DNA of 64,000 nucleotides from Pratylenchus scribneri (lineage: Eukaryota; Nematoda; Chromadorea; Rhabditida; Pratylenchidae), in the NCBI GenBank assembly GCA_030063045.1, contig JAQSEB010000043.1:203501-267500 (forward strand), in the 5' to 3' direction. Below the pieces are notes generated by a model. It had not been told where the DNA came from and did not search any database. It saw only the letters and a list, made by a program, of their open reading frames with translations. A program made the translations under genes and the position numbers. The number at the start of each line of letters is the position of its first letter. The stretch's first letter is position 1. Below, one piece after another: positions 1 through 11,357 of this stretch.

Positions 1-568
1 CCGCACCGCAGAGAAGGGCACAACCTCATTGGGTTATACGGAAACCACCAACCGCAATAATAATCCAATTAGAATGAGAAGAGCAGCTGCAGAAACACAG
101 CAACTCACTCAAATTCAAGAAAGCCAAGAAATTGCCGCAAAAGTGGCCGCACTAAAGCAAGCCAATCAGCAACAAATTCCGCAACAGCAGCAAACATTGA
201 CTCCAATCCAAGAAACGGCTGATATACAGGCCAGAGTGGAACGGGAACGAGCTGAAAAACTTCGAATGGCCAAAGGTGCAGCAGAAAGAGCTTTGCGAGA
301 CACTGGGAAAAACTATCAAAAATTACTGGAATTCATCACAAAGGCAACAAGCGCACTTGACAAAATCAATTCCCAATTGGCGGAAAAGCGAGTGGGAGAA
401 AACGCTGCTGCACAATTGAATGAAAAAATTGCAAAAATCCGTGAGGAATTGGCCAAGCTACAATCCCTGGGTCTAATTAAGAACCATATCACGAAAATGG
501 TCATATTGGAATTGTTGGCAATTATTTTTGTCCAAAGTAATGCCCTTAAAAAATTATTATTATATTGA
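1..568 (+). CDS. Coiled-coil protein, 5' end outside window
   Basis: The reading frame is open from the left edge (frame starting at base 2) to the stop at 566-568, so the start lies outside the window. The visible part is about 188 residues, rich in Gln, Ala, Glu and Lys, with a long predicted helical coiled coil over the middle and a hydrophobic tail. It lies tail-to-tail with the polymerase gene on the other strand, so it may be a second gene of the same Polinton-like element. I do not recognise a family. Amino-acid composition and frame length argue for real coding; the opposite-strand ORF at 316-504 is a shadow. Confidence 0.5.
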   Translation, partial: RTAEKGTTSLGYTETTNRNNNPIRMRRAAAETQQLTQIQESQEIAAKVAALKQANQQQIPQQQQTLTPIQETADIQARVERERAEKLRMAKGAAERALRDTGKNYQKLLEFITKATSALDKINSQLAEKRVGENAAAQLNEKIAKIREELAKLQSLGLIKNHITKMVILELLAIIFVQSNALKKLLLY

Positions 569-589
569 TTTCCATTTTATGTTTGCCCT

Positions 590-778
590 TTGGCTATTAT
601 TACTCGCCCACTACATTCCTGTTTATGCCCACTACAGTCCTTCCTTCATTTTGGTTCGTCCATAGCAGGTGAATTTCCCTTCCGACTACACTCCTATCTG
701 TGCCCACTACAGTCCTTCCCTTCCCACTACATTCCTATTTGTGCCCACTACAGCTCTTCCCTTATGGTTCGTCCATAA
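590..778. repeat. Tandem repeat, CCCACTACA family, copy A
   Basis: The stretch consists of degenerate copies of a unit containing CCCACTACAGTCCTTCC or CCCACTACATTCCTATTTG, with GGTTCGTCCATA spacers. The same sequence, in the same orientation, recurs at 6930-7075. Here it sits at the 3' side of the last recognisable polymerase exon. Confidence 0.75.
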
Positions 779-1479
779 TTATTATAATACGAATTCAAAT
801 AAATAAAAACTCACCCGAATACGTAGAATGAATTTCTCCTCGCCATTCTTTCGACTTTTCAATTGGAGGCCATATTGTTTGGCACCACCGCATGCATATT
901 CCATGATGTGCCAATCTTCATATTCCCTTTGCATTTCTCCCAACATTTGCCCACTTTTGATTGGTTCACTACCTTTGGCGTGCTGGACGAAGATTGAATC
1001 GGTATCATAATGCCTAAGTAAATTGTTGAAATTTTCATGACTTAAAATTTCACCAATCCACTTACCAAGCCCTTATGAATCGATCTACTCGATAGCCATT
1101 GGTCAGTGCTTCCTCCAATTCAATATGGGTGACGGTTGGGACAAATGCTCGTTCCCGATCCGAATGGGGGCAATTGTGTGACTTTCGGGTATTGATCTTT
1201 TGAAATTGACGGGCGCATTTGTAGCAACAGCCAAAAATGAGTTGCTCATCAATTTTCATTGGCAAAACAGGCAGCTGCAATCCCCTAGGCGGAATGATCC
1301 TCACTTTGAGTAGCCCTTTGTAGGGAATATGTTCAGGGCGTGTCCATTCCACGTGAGTTTCTGAAGGCACAACAATATCGGGCAAACCAATGGGATATTT
1401 GGTAGAGAAGTTGATAAATGGATATAAGCTATAAAATTATAATGTATTTTCCCAAAAATTCCATTTTTCTATGGTCATA

Positions 1480-1990
1480 TCCGTTTAGTAAGAGGGAAAG
1501 CACTGAAGGGCGAATGGCGGGGCAAGGAAGATGGGCAGCTAGTGGCTAACCCTACAGGAAGAAACGAATAGGGAGCAAAGGAAATGGGCAGCCAGTGGCT
1601 AGCCACCTGGAAGAAGAGAATAGGGAGGGAATAGGGAGTAAGAGAAATCAGCAACTATGAGCATTGCAAACTGGAAGGAGAGAGAGTTTCATTAATTGGT
1701 ATCCGTCCAATAGGATAGTGGGACGGACACAGGATAGGGGGAAGGCAGCAACAGGATAGGGGGAAGTAACGCAAGATAGGGGGAAGTAGCAGCAGGATAG
1801 GGGGAGAAAGAAGAGAATAGCAGGATAGGGGGAAGCAACAGCAGGATAGGGGGAAGTAGCAGCAGTATAGGAGGTAAACAGTAGCAGGACTCTTAGCCAT
1901 GTCCGTTTGAATGGACATATTTCTTACATAAATGGCACTCCCTTTTTACTTGCTGGTCATATCCGTTTAACCAACCTGATTATATCATAA
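1480..1990. repeat. Minisatellite in a polymerase intron
   Basis: The large intron between motif HGG and motif A (1975-1429) holds about seven degenerate copies of a unit around CAGGATAGGGGGAAGTAGCA (best at 1735-1880). It is bracketed by copies of TCATATCCGTTTA near 1475 and 1958. It is far longer than the 46- and 52-base introns of the same gene, so it probably grew by repeat insertion. Confidence 0.7.
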
Positions 1991-4864
1991 ACGGAAATTT
2001 CTGTAGCCTCATCTGCCTTGGCGAATAAAGCCAGGGGGCCCGTGCGGCCGCCATGAAATGCCTCTCTCTAAATGAATGGAAGCATTTTTTTCGATTTGAT
2101 TTGAAATTCCTACTGGATCGATTGGGCCCTTTTCACGGCCCAAATCGCTAAAAAAATCATGCATTTTTTTGGCCTCTTCAAATTTGGCTTGTGCTTCTCC
2201 ATCGGGATAAGTAACCAACACTGCCGCCAATTGCATTTGGGCGGCATTTTTTTCGGCCTTTTTAAGCTCAGCCATTATTTGGCATTCCCTATGCATTTTT
2301 AACAAATGAAAATTTTTTTAAAAAATTTGCTCACCAAATCTCCTCCACGTCAATTGTGCTGCCATCCACATCTGGGCGTCTCAAAATGGCAAGTCTATTC
2401 AGGGTTTGTGCATTCAAATCCATGGCCCTCTTTTTGTCAACCAATTCATCAGTTGCGGCAAAACATTTTAGGCATCTTAAAAAACAATTATTCAAAAAAA
2501 AAACAATTTGCAATTTACCCGTGAAAATAACAGCCCAATACTTCCAAACATTTTTGCTGTTCCGGTATCCATCCATCCAGCTTGAAGCCTTTGTAGCGCT
2601 TTTCCAATCCATTGCCAGCATGTTGAATATACACTCCATCTCGATGGGTTCGATATTCTAAATATTTGATTGCCAACACACTGGCTCGCTCATTCCTCTC
2701 ATAGCCCCGCTCAGGGCAAATGGCAATTTGCTCCTTGCCCATGAACATTGAGGTGTAGATATTCATGCATAACTTGGCCAGAGTTGGGGAAAGAGGCAAA
2801 GGATCAGCTCCCTGCGTGACATTGGCAATGAAAATTTTTCGAAATGCCAATATGGCCTTGAGCAAAATTTCCGTGTCATTGCGTGCATATTCACGCAATT
2901 GGTCGGGCAGATAGAATGGCATGCTTTGGGCATTTGCTTGATACCACCGTTTGAATTCCCTGTATTTTGGCTCACTCATTGAACCTATCAACATCATCAA
3001 TTTAATGAAATCATAAAATTTACCGGGACAGTAGTCCTCCTCGGGGGGTAAATGAGTCAATTTTTTGGCAAAATTCTCCGGACGATTGAACAAATGGGGA
3101 AAGTGGTGTTTCGGTTGAACATCCAAAGCAAATGTGGCTGGCAAATCGGCCAATGGCACGGACATTAGCAAATAACTGTCGCGAAATATCAATTTGCTAT
3201 GTTTCCGGCTCAATTTCATTGTGAATTCATAGATTTTGAGGCCTATCATGCTGGGCTCGGGTTTTCGCCCGGATGCTGCCAAATAATTGAACACAAAATG
3301 TGAGTCATAACGGGCGGCATTGTGTGCAAATATGATTGTATCAAATTTATTGTCAAATGCCCTCAAAAGCCATTCGCTGAAATCTCTGATGCAATCCGCA
3401 CCTTCCGCCTCACTCCAATCAAACATTTTTTGCGGGCCACATATGCGGCAATTGTCATCCGCTTCATTTTGTTGACCATCCTCGCATCGGGTACATGTTA
3501 TTCGAACACTGACATAGTTGACCACATGCAACCGAGTTCGTTTGTCCAATTGTTCATTCTGGCGGCACTCAAAATCATAAACCTGTCGGAATAATTTTCA
3601 TTGCACAATTTCAATTGCAAATAAAATAATTACCAAAATTCGATAGTCCCTCTTTTTTATCTTCAATTTTTGAACAAAGCAGCCCCGCTTGTCATGGTAA
3701 ATTCGGCATCGTTGGCAATATTTGGTCCCGCATTCGTGGGGTTCCCGCCAATCAAACAAGTAGACTCGATGGCATTCCCCACATCTTCTCCACTTTTTGC
3801 AAACATCTGCCTTATGGGCTTCATAGCACCTATTTTATAAAAAAATACACTCCAAAAATTCCCCAAAAAATCACTACTCACTCTTCATTGAAAAATTCCC
3901 GATTGCATTGAGGGCATTCAACGAAAAAGTCGCCTTGATCAGGGCAGGGATGCCCATAGCCGACACGGCAACAATAATAGCATCGCGCTTTGCAATCCAC
4001 CTTGTGATAAACGTCGTGACTGTATGAGCTCTCGCATTCTGTGCACCATTGCCTTCCCATGCAGGGGAAGAAGCGGTTAACTTTTTTGATTGCCTCCCAA
4101 TGGTTGTCTTTCAAAAATATGTAAATGTTGTAAGGCCTAATGTGTCCATCACTCCAAATTGGGCGGACATTTATTTCGGGCGCATGCTCAAAAGCAAAAA
4201 TACGGAATTTGTATTCGAATTTGGCATCAAAATATGCTTGCACAATTTCCAGATGTTCTATTCCATATGCTTTTTGATCTTTTGGGATGTTTGCCTCTTT
4301 CATCATCACAAGAACTTCATTCAAGACTCGTTGTTTGTTGTCCTTGAAGCGTTCGAATTGGTTACTATTCATGAAATTGGTCGATTTCGATTGGCCCTTC
4401 TTTGCCATATCATTGAGTACTGCATCTTCACGATGACGTCTTGCCAAAATGAGGGCGTAGAAGAGACAAAATGAGTCATTGGTGGACCATTTCACATTGA
4501 TTCTTTGCTGATCATTGTAGCCAAAATGCTCATTTGCGTCAAATTTTGAGGCGGAAAATGAAATTTGTTCTTCGGTTTTGCCAGCTCCGGTTGGCGGTGT
4601 CACACATGTGATTATCAGCTCCATTGGATAGGAGATTAGCAGTGACCTTTTATCCATGCCCTCCTCCCCATCACTTTGACCAAGCCGCTCTAATTCATTG
4701 ATCAAAACTTCGGCACTGTTTTGCTCAATTGGTCGAACTGGAAGAGTGATTGGCTGGTCCAAACCACGGCCAAATAGTAAAAGACTAAATTTTGTGACCT
4801 GAAAATTTATAAAAAATATTATTAAAAAAGCAAATTATAACTTTATACTTTTTATAAAAGAAAA

Positions 4865-4960
4865 TACAAGATCTTCCTATGCACACCTACGTCTCACCCT
4901 TTATATTTTTGCATCCAAATTTTGCCCCTACGTCCTTCCTACGTCCCGCGAGTAAATATT
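4865..4960. repeat. Short CTACGTCC-type repeats in an intron
   Basis: Degenerate CCTACGTC and CCTTCCTACGTCCCGCG units lie in the intron between polymerase exons 2 and 3. They are the inverse of the GGGACGTAGG units at 6225-6445, so the same minisatellite family occurs inside and beside the element. Confidence 0.55.
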
Positions 4961-5545
4961 CCACCCACCTTTCTTCCATTTAGCTTTTCCGCCTCACTAA
5001 TGGCCAATGTGATTTGATCATCGATGGCATCCAACAATTCATCCAACGGTTCCTCGATCATCGGGCTCATTGTGAATTTTGAAACAACATCGGTTAGGCC
5101 GAATTTTGGCAATCGGCTGGCCCGAACCGAATGTAGTGTAAAATGTTTGCCCGTGAATAATCTGTTGGAAGCAGGCTTAGAAGCGATAATTTAAATTTTA
5201 CACTTACTCTTTTGATGAATGATCAATAATTTGGTCATCAAAATCACTTTCTTCCGTTTCGGATGGGACAGTCATTCGTCGTTTTTTGGAGGATGGACCT
5301 GACCCAAATTGTTGTTCATATTCTGCTTCATCATTTTGATCGTCAGAATCGGAATATGGAACAAGACGTGGATGATCAATTTGATTTGAGGAGGATTGAT
5401 GTTGGGGGGAATTAGATTGGGAATCTCCACTTTCGTAATTTTGCATTTTTTCTAAAATTTTATTCAACAGTGATTAAATGTGGGCTACAATTACGCGATC
5501 GCGAAAATTTAATCAAATTTGAATATTCATTTATTCTTCAATTCC

Positions 5546-5926
5546 TCATTCTTTCATTTCTTCGTCGTTGACCGCTTCAATGTTGCTGCTCACTAATTGG
5601 CCAGTAGTCGATTCATCCGTTTTGGTGGACGAGGACGATGATTGGCCCAAATAGCGCATTTTATAGCTCATTTCTTTATTGTTGAGACGGCATTTGGGAC
5701 AGAAATGGAGCTCAATTTTGCAGCCATCATCCTCCCCCATATCCACAACCTTCGACAGCTTTCGGTCCTCGTGACACAACGCGAATGGTCCAACGAGGAA
5801 ATGCATTTGGAGGAGGGTAAAATCGGTTTTTGGGTTGTTCTTTTTGGGAACGGGGATTGAAGCACTCATATTGTTTTGATATTTAATTTTCTGGAAAATG
5901 AACTTTTTTGAGAAATTTTTTTCCAA
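5546..5926 (-). CDS. Small protein with CPKC motif and acidic tail, upstream of polymerase
   Basis: A 126-codon ORF on the same strand as the polymerase gene, ending 78 bases before the polymerase start. An internal ATG (5869) giving MSASIPVPKK is a more plausible start than the first one, whose leader is AT-rich. The middle has FALCHED and HFCPKC, a possible zinc site, followed by a Ser-rich then Glu-rich tail. No family is recognised. It may be a separate gene of the element or a 5' exon of the polymerase transcript. Confidence 0.45.
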   Translation of the reverse strand: MEKNFSKKFIFQKIKYQNNMSASIPVPKKNNPKTDFTLLQMHFLVGPFALCHEDRKLSKVVDMGEDDGCKIELHFCPKCRLNNKEMSYKMRYLGQSSSSSTKTDESTTGQLVSSNIEAVNDEEMKE

Positions 5927-5929
5927 ATT

Positions 5930-6220
5930 TGAAAGAATATATTTGTATTTTAATTAATTTATTATGAATAAATAATTAAATTAGGATTTATGAAACGTAT
6001 TTTTAATATATGATTAAGAATAATTAAAATGTATAATAAAAATAATATATGGGTTGAATTTAATTTTTAAATATTTCTATAAAAATAAAATTTTTCCGAG
6101 AGGCAAATATTTTTAATAAAATGAATAAAAGGGTTTATATTATTATGAAAAAATGAGAAATATTTTTAATTAATTAAATCGCCAATGCCATAATAGAATC
6201 ATTCAATCGATCAATCAAAA
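5930..6220. other. AT-rich stretch without a gene
   Basis: Very AT-rich sequence with no credible coding region, made of TTAAT/ATAAA-type words. Nothing else is seen. Confidence 0.6.
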
Positions 6221-6221
6221 A

Positions 6222-6445
6222 GGCTGGGACGTAGGATGGACGGAGGAGTAAAATTTTGAAGGTAAAAATAAAAAGGCTGGGACGGAGGGATAAAAATAAG
6301 AATGCAAAAATATAAAGGCTGGGACGCAGGGGTAAAAATATGGATTGGAAAATAAAAAGGTCGGGACGTAGAAAGGACGTAGGGGCATTAAGGATAAATG
6401 CTGGGACGGAAGAAGGACGGAGGAGTAAAATTGTAGGTAAAAATA
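6222..6445. repeat. Minisatellite, GGCTGGGACGTAGG units
   Basis: At least six imperfect units built on AAGGCTGGGACGnAGG followed by GTAAAAATA-type spacer. ORFs across it are repeat artefacts. Confidence 0.7.
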
Positions 6446-6929
6446 TTTGCTTACTTGTAGAATTTTTAGGAAATATGAATTAAGATTCATATATAATGGA
6501 TAAAAGGGGGAATCCATCAATATATGACATTGTAAAATCATTGAAGTGTTATTAATTTTTAAAAACAAATCCGCAGCAATCCTCCATATTCAACCTTTGC
6601 GCAATAGTTATTCCCCTCTTACAAAGTGTTCGTCAATATTTGTCGGATAAGGTACATTGATGCAATAGACCGTAAATTATTGGCCAAAGATTTGGATATT
6701 AACGATTTTTTTCCAGAAAAGAATAATGGTTCCTCTTTTTGTTAGTAAGATTTAAAGATTAAGGAGTATAAAGAAAAAGAAATTCTTGTCATTTTAAATG
6801 GGAAAATGTTAGATTAGCGTTGAAAATGATATGAAAGAGAAATAGGCTAATTGATTAATCGCCATTTTTATTAAAATTAAGAGTAAGAGAATGTTAAAAA
6901 TGATATAAAGAAAAAGATTAATTTTGGTC

Positions 6930-7075
6930 GTCTGTGCCCACTACAGTCCTTCCCTTCCCACTACATTCCTATTTGTGCCCACTACAGCCCTTCCCTTATG
7001 GTTCGCCATAACATGTGAATTTCCCTTCCCAATACACTCCTATGCGTGCCCACTACAGTCCTTCCTTTATTGGCA
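6930..7075. repeat. Tandem repeat, CCCACTACA family, copy B
   Basis: Second copy of the repeat at 590-778, in the same direction. Long stretches are identical, including GTGCCCACTACAG and CCCTTCCCTTATGGTTCG. Together the two copies bracket the polymerase region. Confidence 0.7.
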
Positions 7076-7329
7076 TAAATATTATTAAAATTAATGTAAT
7101 TAAATGTAATAGATATGAGATAATTATTTTAATCTTGGAATAAAGATAATAAATTAATTGGGAAAAAATAAAGAAAAATTTGGAAATTAATTCGATAGAA
7201 TAGGATTAAGGGATCAATGATCAATATCCCTTCTGTTTTCACAAGTCAAAAACCAATGGTCCTCCTTTTCACTCATGAGGGAAAAAGGGGAATTGGTTGG
7301 AGGTAGTGGATGGTATATGAGCGAAATTG

Positions 7330-7432
7330 AATGTTCCCTCATCCAATGGCCGAATAGCCGAAAGGTGAAGGCTATGGATTTATTTTGGTCGGCTCGGCTC
7401 GGGTTCAATTCCCGGTCGGGTCGAGGAATTTT
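7330..7432 (+). repeat. tRNA-like remnant or SINE head
   Basis: GGTTCAATTCCCGG at about 7402 matches a pol III B box and can form a T-arm, and TGGCCGAATAGCC upstream resembles an A box. The 3' flank has a T run. The acceptor stem does not pair, so this is not a functional tRNA as read; a tRNA pseudogene or SINE is more likely. Confidence 0.3.
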
Positions 7433-7589
7433 TGAGTTGCCAATGGTAACTCAAAATTGTCTAAAGATAATTAGTAATTAATTTAAAATTAATTAATTTC
7501 TTAAAAATTAAAGATTAAAAAGTTAATTGTGTCTCTACAATAAATAGACATAATGTGTCAATTAATTATTTGACGTAATTAAGAGATTA

Positions 7590-7675
7590 ATCTTCTAAAG
7601 TAGCTCGATAGGATTGGGCTAAGGGATCAGTGATCACTTAGCCCGATAGGATCGAGCTAAGGGATCAAAGATCAA
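7590..7675. repeat. Short duplicated motif
   Basis: CGATAGGATnGnGCTAAGGGATCA occurs twice in tandem, with an inverted match in the middle; a related GATAGAATAGGATTAAGG lies near 7195. Function unknown. Confidence 0.4.
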
Positions 7676-7735
7676 ACTGTGGAAAAAGTGTACTAAATAC
7701 TACTTCTGATGTTGAAAATACAAAATATTATAAAT

Positions 7736-8754
7736 TTAATTATATACATTAATGGCAATGCCACTTTGTAATCCATGAGGCATTGATTGTAGAATGAGAA
7801 AGTCACTTTTTTGTTCATGAGATTCCATTGATGGGGGAATGTGATAGTCACTTTCACTTTGCTGTCCTTTTATTTTATTTTGCCGATGAACTTCTGCTGA
7901 ATTTGTTTGAATTTTTTGCTTTTTCGATTTACTTTCATGACTGACATCGCCAAAATCTGAAAAAAATGATTCTATTTACAAGAATGGACTTTTTGAAATT
8001 TTTTTTCAAAATCGTGGAATGATACACCAATCGACTCGTCTCAACGAGCCAATGACGAATCTAACATTGATTTCACATAAAATTCGAGGAAAAAAAATTA
8101 TTAAAAAACGTTGCACAAAGGAAATACGGATTGGAACTGTTTCGGTGGGCATTTCAGAATGGACTGTGAACCCCTTCATGTGCTCCGCCTCCTCGCGACC
8201 AGACGAGTTCGGCTATGCACACTACGGAATACGGAGTCGACTCTTATTTATATTCCTCCGCAGTTCCAACACATTTCAGTGAGACTTACTTAGAAAAAAA
8301 ATTTCAAAAATTCATTCTTGTAATTAGTGCCAAAAAGATTATAGTGGACTTTTTTATAATATATATTTATATGAGACTTCAAGTTAAATATAATTTATTG
8401 TTTTCTTTTTTTTCATATCATTAATGTTTCACCTGTTGACTGTAGCATTAGAGGATTTTGCTGTAACATTTGTTGTTTTGACATCGATGAATGGATATTT
8501 TGATTGGTTGAGGCTACACTTTTACTTGACTTCTCTGGCATAAGCATACTTTCCTGAAACCAATGAGCAGATGGATTTGCAATTAATTCTTTAGGCAATT
8601 CATTTGGATTCAATGAATTTTGTGCGGAATAATCTTCCCATATTCTTTTGCCCTTCCCTTTTTGTGATGACTCGGTTCCATCTTCTCCTGCAGATGTTTC
8701 GAAAATTTTTGAACAGATGAATAAAATTACTAATAAAAAATTTTTCATATTCAA
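7736..8754 (-). CDS. Predicted small secreted protein, two exons
   Basis: Exon 1 is 8754-8433 and exon 2 is 7956-7736; GT at 8432-8431 and AG at 7958-7957 join in phase to give about 180 residues. The protein starts MNMKNFLLVILFICSKIFETSAG, a clear signal peptide with a probable cut after TSA. The mature part is hydrophilic, rich in Ser, Gln, Lys and Asn, with no cysteine in the mature region and no recognised domain. Such small secreted proteins of unknown fold are candidates for nematode secretory-gland products, but nothing in the sequence shows this. The start is the first ATG before the hydrophobic core. The ORF at 8019-8282 on the other strand lies in the intron and is a shadow. Confidence 0.6.
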
Positions 8755-9906
8755 AGCTGAAAATAGAATATATAAGAAAGAATATTAAAATGTTATATAA
8801 TTTGAGACTTTTGAGTTAATCCCAAAATTTGAACTTTGTGAGTTTAGAGAAGATAGGCCATTCCTTTTATATTCCCCTCCAATCTCTGTTTGATGTCTTT
8901 GAAATTGAAAATTAAAATTCATGAAGGAACAGCGAATTTTCAATATTCGGTCAATTTTCAAAATTGGCCATTTTTAATATTCTATGCAACACATATAATT
9001 TTATGGATGAAGAGACAAAAATTTCAAAACTCCGAGTTTGTCATTTGCCGTGAATGGATTGGGAAGATGAATCCCGGAGACCGGGGTTGTAGAAAAATAA
9101 AGGATCTGCTGATCTGTGACCAAAGCTGTCAATAAGGGTATAGAAAAGTGGGGACAATCTATTCAGAAAAAAATGCCTTATAATATTGAATTATTCCATC
9201 TTCTCAATCGGAATTGGATTAGGAAACAATTCCTCTGCCAAATTCACAATATTTTTGTTAACATAATGTCGCATACCGATCAGCCATTTGACCGTCTAAT
9301 TTAAATAATGAATAAATCCATTTTTAAAAATATATCTAGCCTTCTTTTTACACACAATTGAGTGCCCAAAATTCATGACAAGAATTTTCGTGGAGCAATT
9401 GGGAAAATTGGGATAAAAATGGAAGAGTGAAGGAATTGCCCTTTTTGTTGTTGGCAAATAATATTGATGGATTATTTTGGTTTGACATTGAATAGGCAAG
9501 GAATATGAGAGATTTTGATTGGATGCTTAATACTCCCCTTGAAAATGATGGAGGCATTTTGAATGGATAGGGCCTATCGGGAAATGTATTATCATGATGA
9601 CTGTCCTGCAGGATACCCTGCTTTTTTAGCTGCGCATTACAAACACGAATAGGTAAGCCTTAAATCGATTTGTGCCAGCCATTGTGAGTTGAGGCACTCC
9701 GAAGTCCGAAGTGATAGCTTTGCGGCGACGATGGATTTGAATTGAGCCGTGCTCGAGACTCCTCTTTCGATTTGGCAGATGCCCATTTTCCGAAAACTGA
9801 CATATCCAATCCACCCTTTGAATATTTGATTTTTATTTTAATCAATCCAAATGCATTGATTTTTTGAATAAAAATCCTTTATTCCCATCAAACATAACAT
9901 TTTAAA
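8755..9906. other. Intergenic region, nothing firm
   Basis: Shared upstream region of two divergent small secreted-protein genes. A few short ORFs exist (for example 9660-9845 minus, Ser/Lys-rich). None has a recognised domain or supporting splice context. Confidence 0.5.
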
Positions 9907-10804
9907 ATGTTTTGTGGAGAAAAAAGATTATCAATGTTGTCAAATTTCCTACACGCATTAATTTTTATTCCGTTCTTAATCAATAACAATGCATCAATTG
10001 TGGAAGCTTCAGGAAGTGCTAATTTAGAAATAATAATTAATTTTAGTAGTTAATTTATTTACCCAAAAAATTATTGAATCTACCCGAAATTTTCTTGTCG
10101 AAATATTATATTTTTAAGGCCATATATAACTTGGCCAAATAGGACTTCTTTAAGATTCATACTCCAGATATGCCTGGGCATTGAACCTACCTAAACATAA
10201 ACATTAACACCTTGTTATATATCTTCAAAAAAATATTATTTTTTAGACGCCGAAATATCTAGTGTAATTCGGTCATTTTTAGGGTAAATAATATAATTCT
10301 ATTAATTTTTAAGTGTTAAGATTGTAAAAATTTGAAAAATTAATACTAATTTACTAATCAAAATTTAAATATTTTTTAATACTTTGAATTTTTGGTGCAG
10401 AAAAAGACGATGCGGATGTGAAATACATCAATGCTGTTTATAAAAGTATTCTTTTCAATGATGTGGAAGATTTTAATGATGCAGAAAGAATGAATGTCGC
10501 CCAAAAGGAAATTGCTTCCTTCTTTTATAAAAAATTTTGTTGGTCAATTTTGACCAATTACGAACATATGGAAGAGGAAACGGATGAATTTCGGCAACAT
10601 TTCCAGCAAATTCAAGGAGAATATCAAATTTTAAGTGAACGAAAAGTAAAGCTTGATGAAAAAATCTGCGACTTTTACAAAATGTTTGTGCGAATTATTT
10701 TCGACAAAATTCTGGAAAAAAGTGAACATTGGAAGCAGTATTTACGCTTTAGTACTCGACATTTCTTTTGGCTGGATAATCAGGTTTTTGTATATTTTTT
10801 TTAA
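9907..10804 (+). CDS. Predicted small secreted protein, two exons
   Basis: Exon 1 is 9907-10015 and exon 2 is 10401-10804. GT at 10016 and TTGGTGCAG ending at 10400 join in phase 1, giving about 170 residues. A second in-frame ATG at 9934 (MLSNFLHALIFIPFL) gives the better signal peptide, with cleavage near NNNASIVEAS. The mature part is charged and helical, with many Glu, Lys, Phe and Tyr and a possible coiled coil over IQGEYQILSERKVKLDEK. The C-terminal end is uncertain because a GT follows LDNQ at 10783, so another exon is possible. No family is recognised. It lies divergent from the 7736-8754 secreted gene. Confidence 0.55.
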
Positions 10805-11357
10805 TAATCATGTCTAAATTCGCTAATCCATATGCGGGTAATTTTAAAGTTTTTTGGGTCCGATTTCCTCATTTCTTAAATCTATTTAAATAAATTAGAT
10901 ATTATTAAATTGCCAACAGTCTTCTCTTTAATTTGATTGCAAAATTATAATATTTTCTGAGTTTTTTTATTTGAATTATTATTATAAACGTGCGTTAAGC
11001 TGTTGGCCTGATGACATGTTGGACTGATCCGAATTCCCCATCAAGGGGAATAATTAAGTAAACTAGGGTTGGGCCCTCGCATTGTGGGAGCAAAAGTGTT
11101 GCGGGTGTGGCACTTACAAGGAATTAAAAGTGGATTATCCTGGGCAAGAGTGATTCGAATTTTTTGAAAATTATAATTTCTCATCTAAACAATTTTCGGA
11201 AGAAAGATTTCAGCCCGAAAATAGGGATGCAGCGAAAAATTTAGCCAAAAATTTTTAAAATTCTATAAAAATTTTCTCAAAATTTCCTAGGCATATTCCA
11301 TTTTCAATGGGGTAATGTTTAGCATTCACTCACTCACGCTGCCCTGACATGACATCG
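10805..11357. other. Left flank of the LTR element
   Basis: Non-coding. It contains ACTAGGGTTGGGCCC at 11062-11076, whose exact inverse is at 18855-18869 beyond the LTR element. The LTR element may therefore sit inside an older repeat about 420 bp long. ATCG at 11354-11357 is the target-site copy. Confidence 0.5.

Larger units (their letters stand above)
815..5467 (-). pseudogene. Protein-primed family B DNA polymerase, Polinton type, motif B missing
   Basis: Exons chained by frame and GT-AG sites (minus strand): 5467-5208, 5161-4969, 4798-3882, 3829-3634, 3582-2519, 2475-2335, 2288-2114, 2067-1976, 1428-1066, 1013-815. All joins keep phase. Order of domains: acidic N-terminus; region with paired cysteines (zinc-binding type, exons 3-4); 3'-5' exonuclease with Exo I DFE (3570s), Exo II HNAARYD (about 3314) and Exo III YARND (about 2880); a GCYFHGC-like join across exons 5-6; an HGGRTG motif in exon 8; palm motif A SLYP in exon 9; motif C YDTDS in exon 10. 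Between exons 9 and 10 lies only a 52-base intron, so the roughly 150-200 residues that normally hold motif B (K-x3-NS-x-YG) are absent. The C-terminus is also short. The enzyme would copy element DNA from a terminal protein; this copy is predicted inactive. Exon 1 alone could be a separate start. Confidence 0.8.
1..5930. mobile_element. Part of a Polinton/Maverick-like element
   Basis: The left 5.9 kb carries a protein-primed type DNA polymerase B gene on the minus strand with a second short minus-strand ORF upstream of it, and a coiled-coil ORF on the plus strand that runs off the left edge. Polymerases of this layout (N-terminal Cys-rich zinc region, 3'-5' exonuclease, palm) are the hallmark of Polinton/Maverick elements and adintovirus-like relatives in nematodes. 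No integrase, packaging ATPase, protease or capsid gene is visible, but the element continues to the left of the window. No terminal inverted repeat can be placed, so both limits are uncertain. The loss of a polymerase segment suggests a decaying copy. Confidence 0.7.

Noticed and set aside
9626..9845. Minus ORF rich in Ser/Lys
   Set aside because: No leader, domain or convincing splice site; could be chance.
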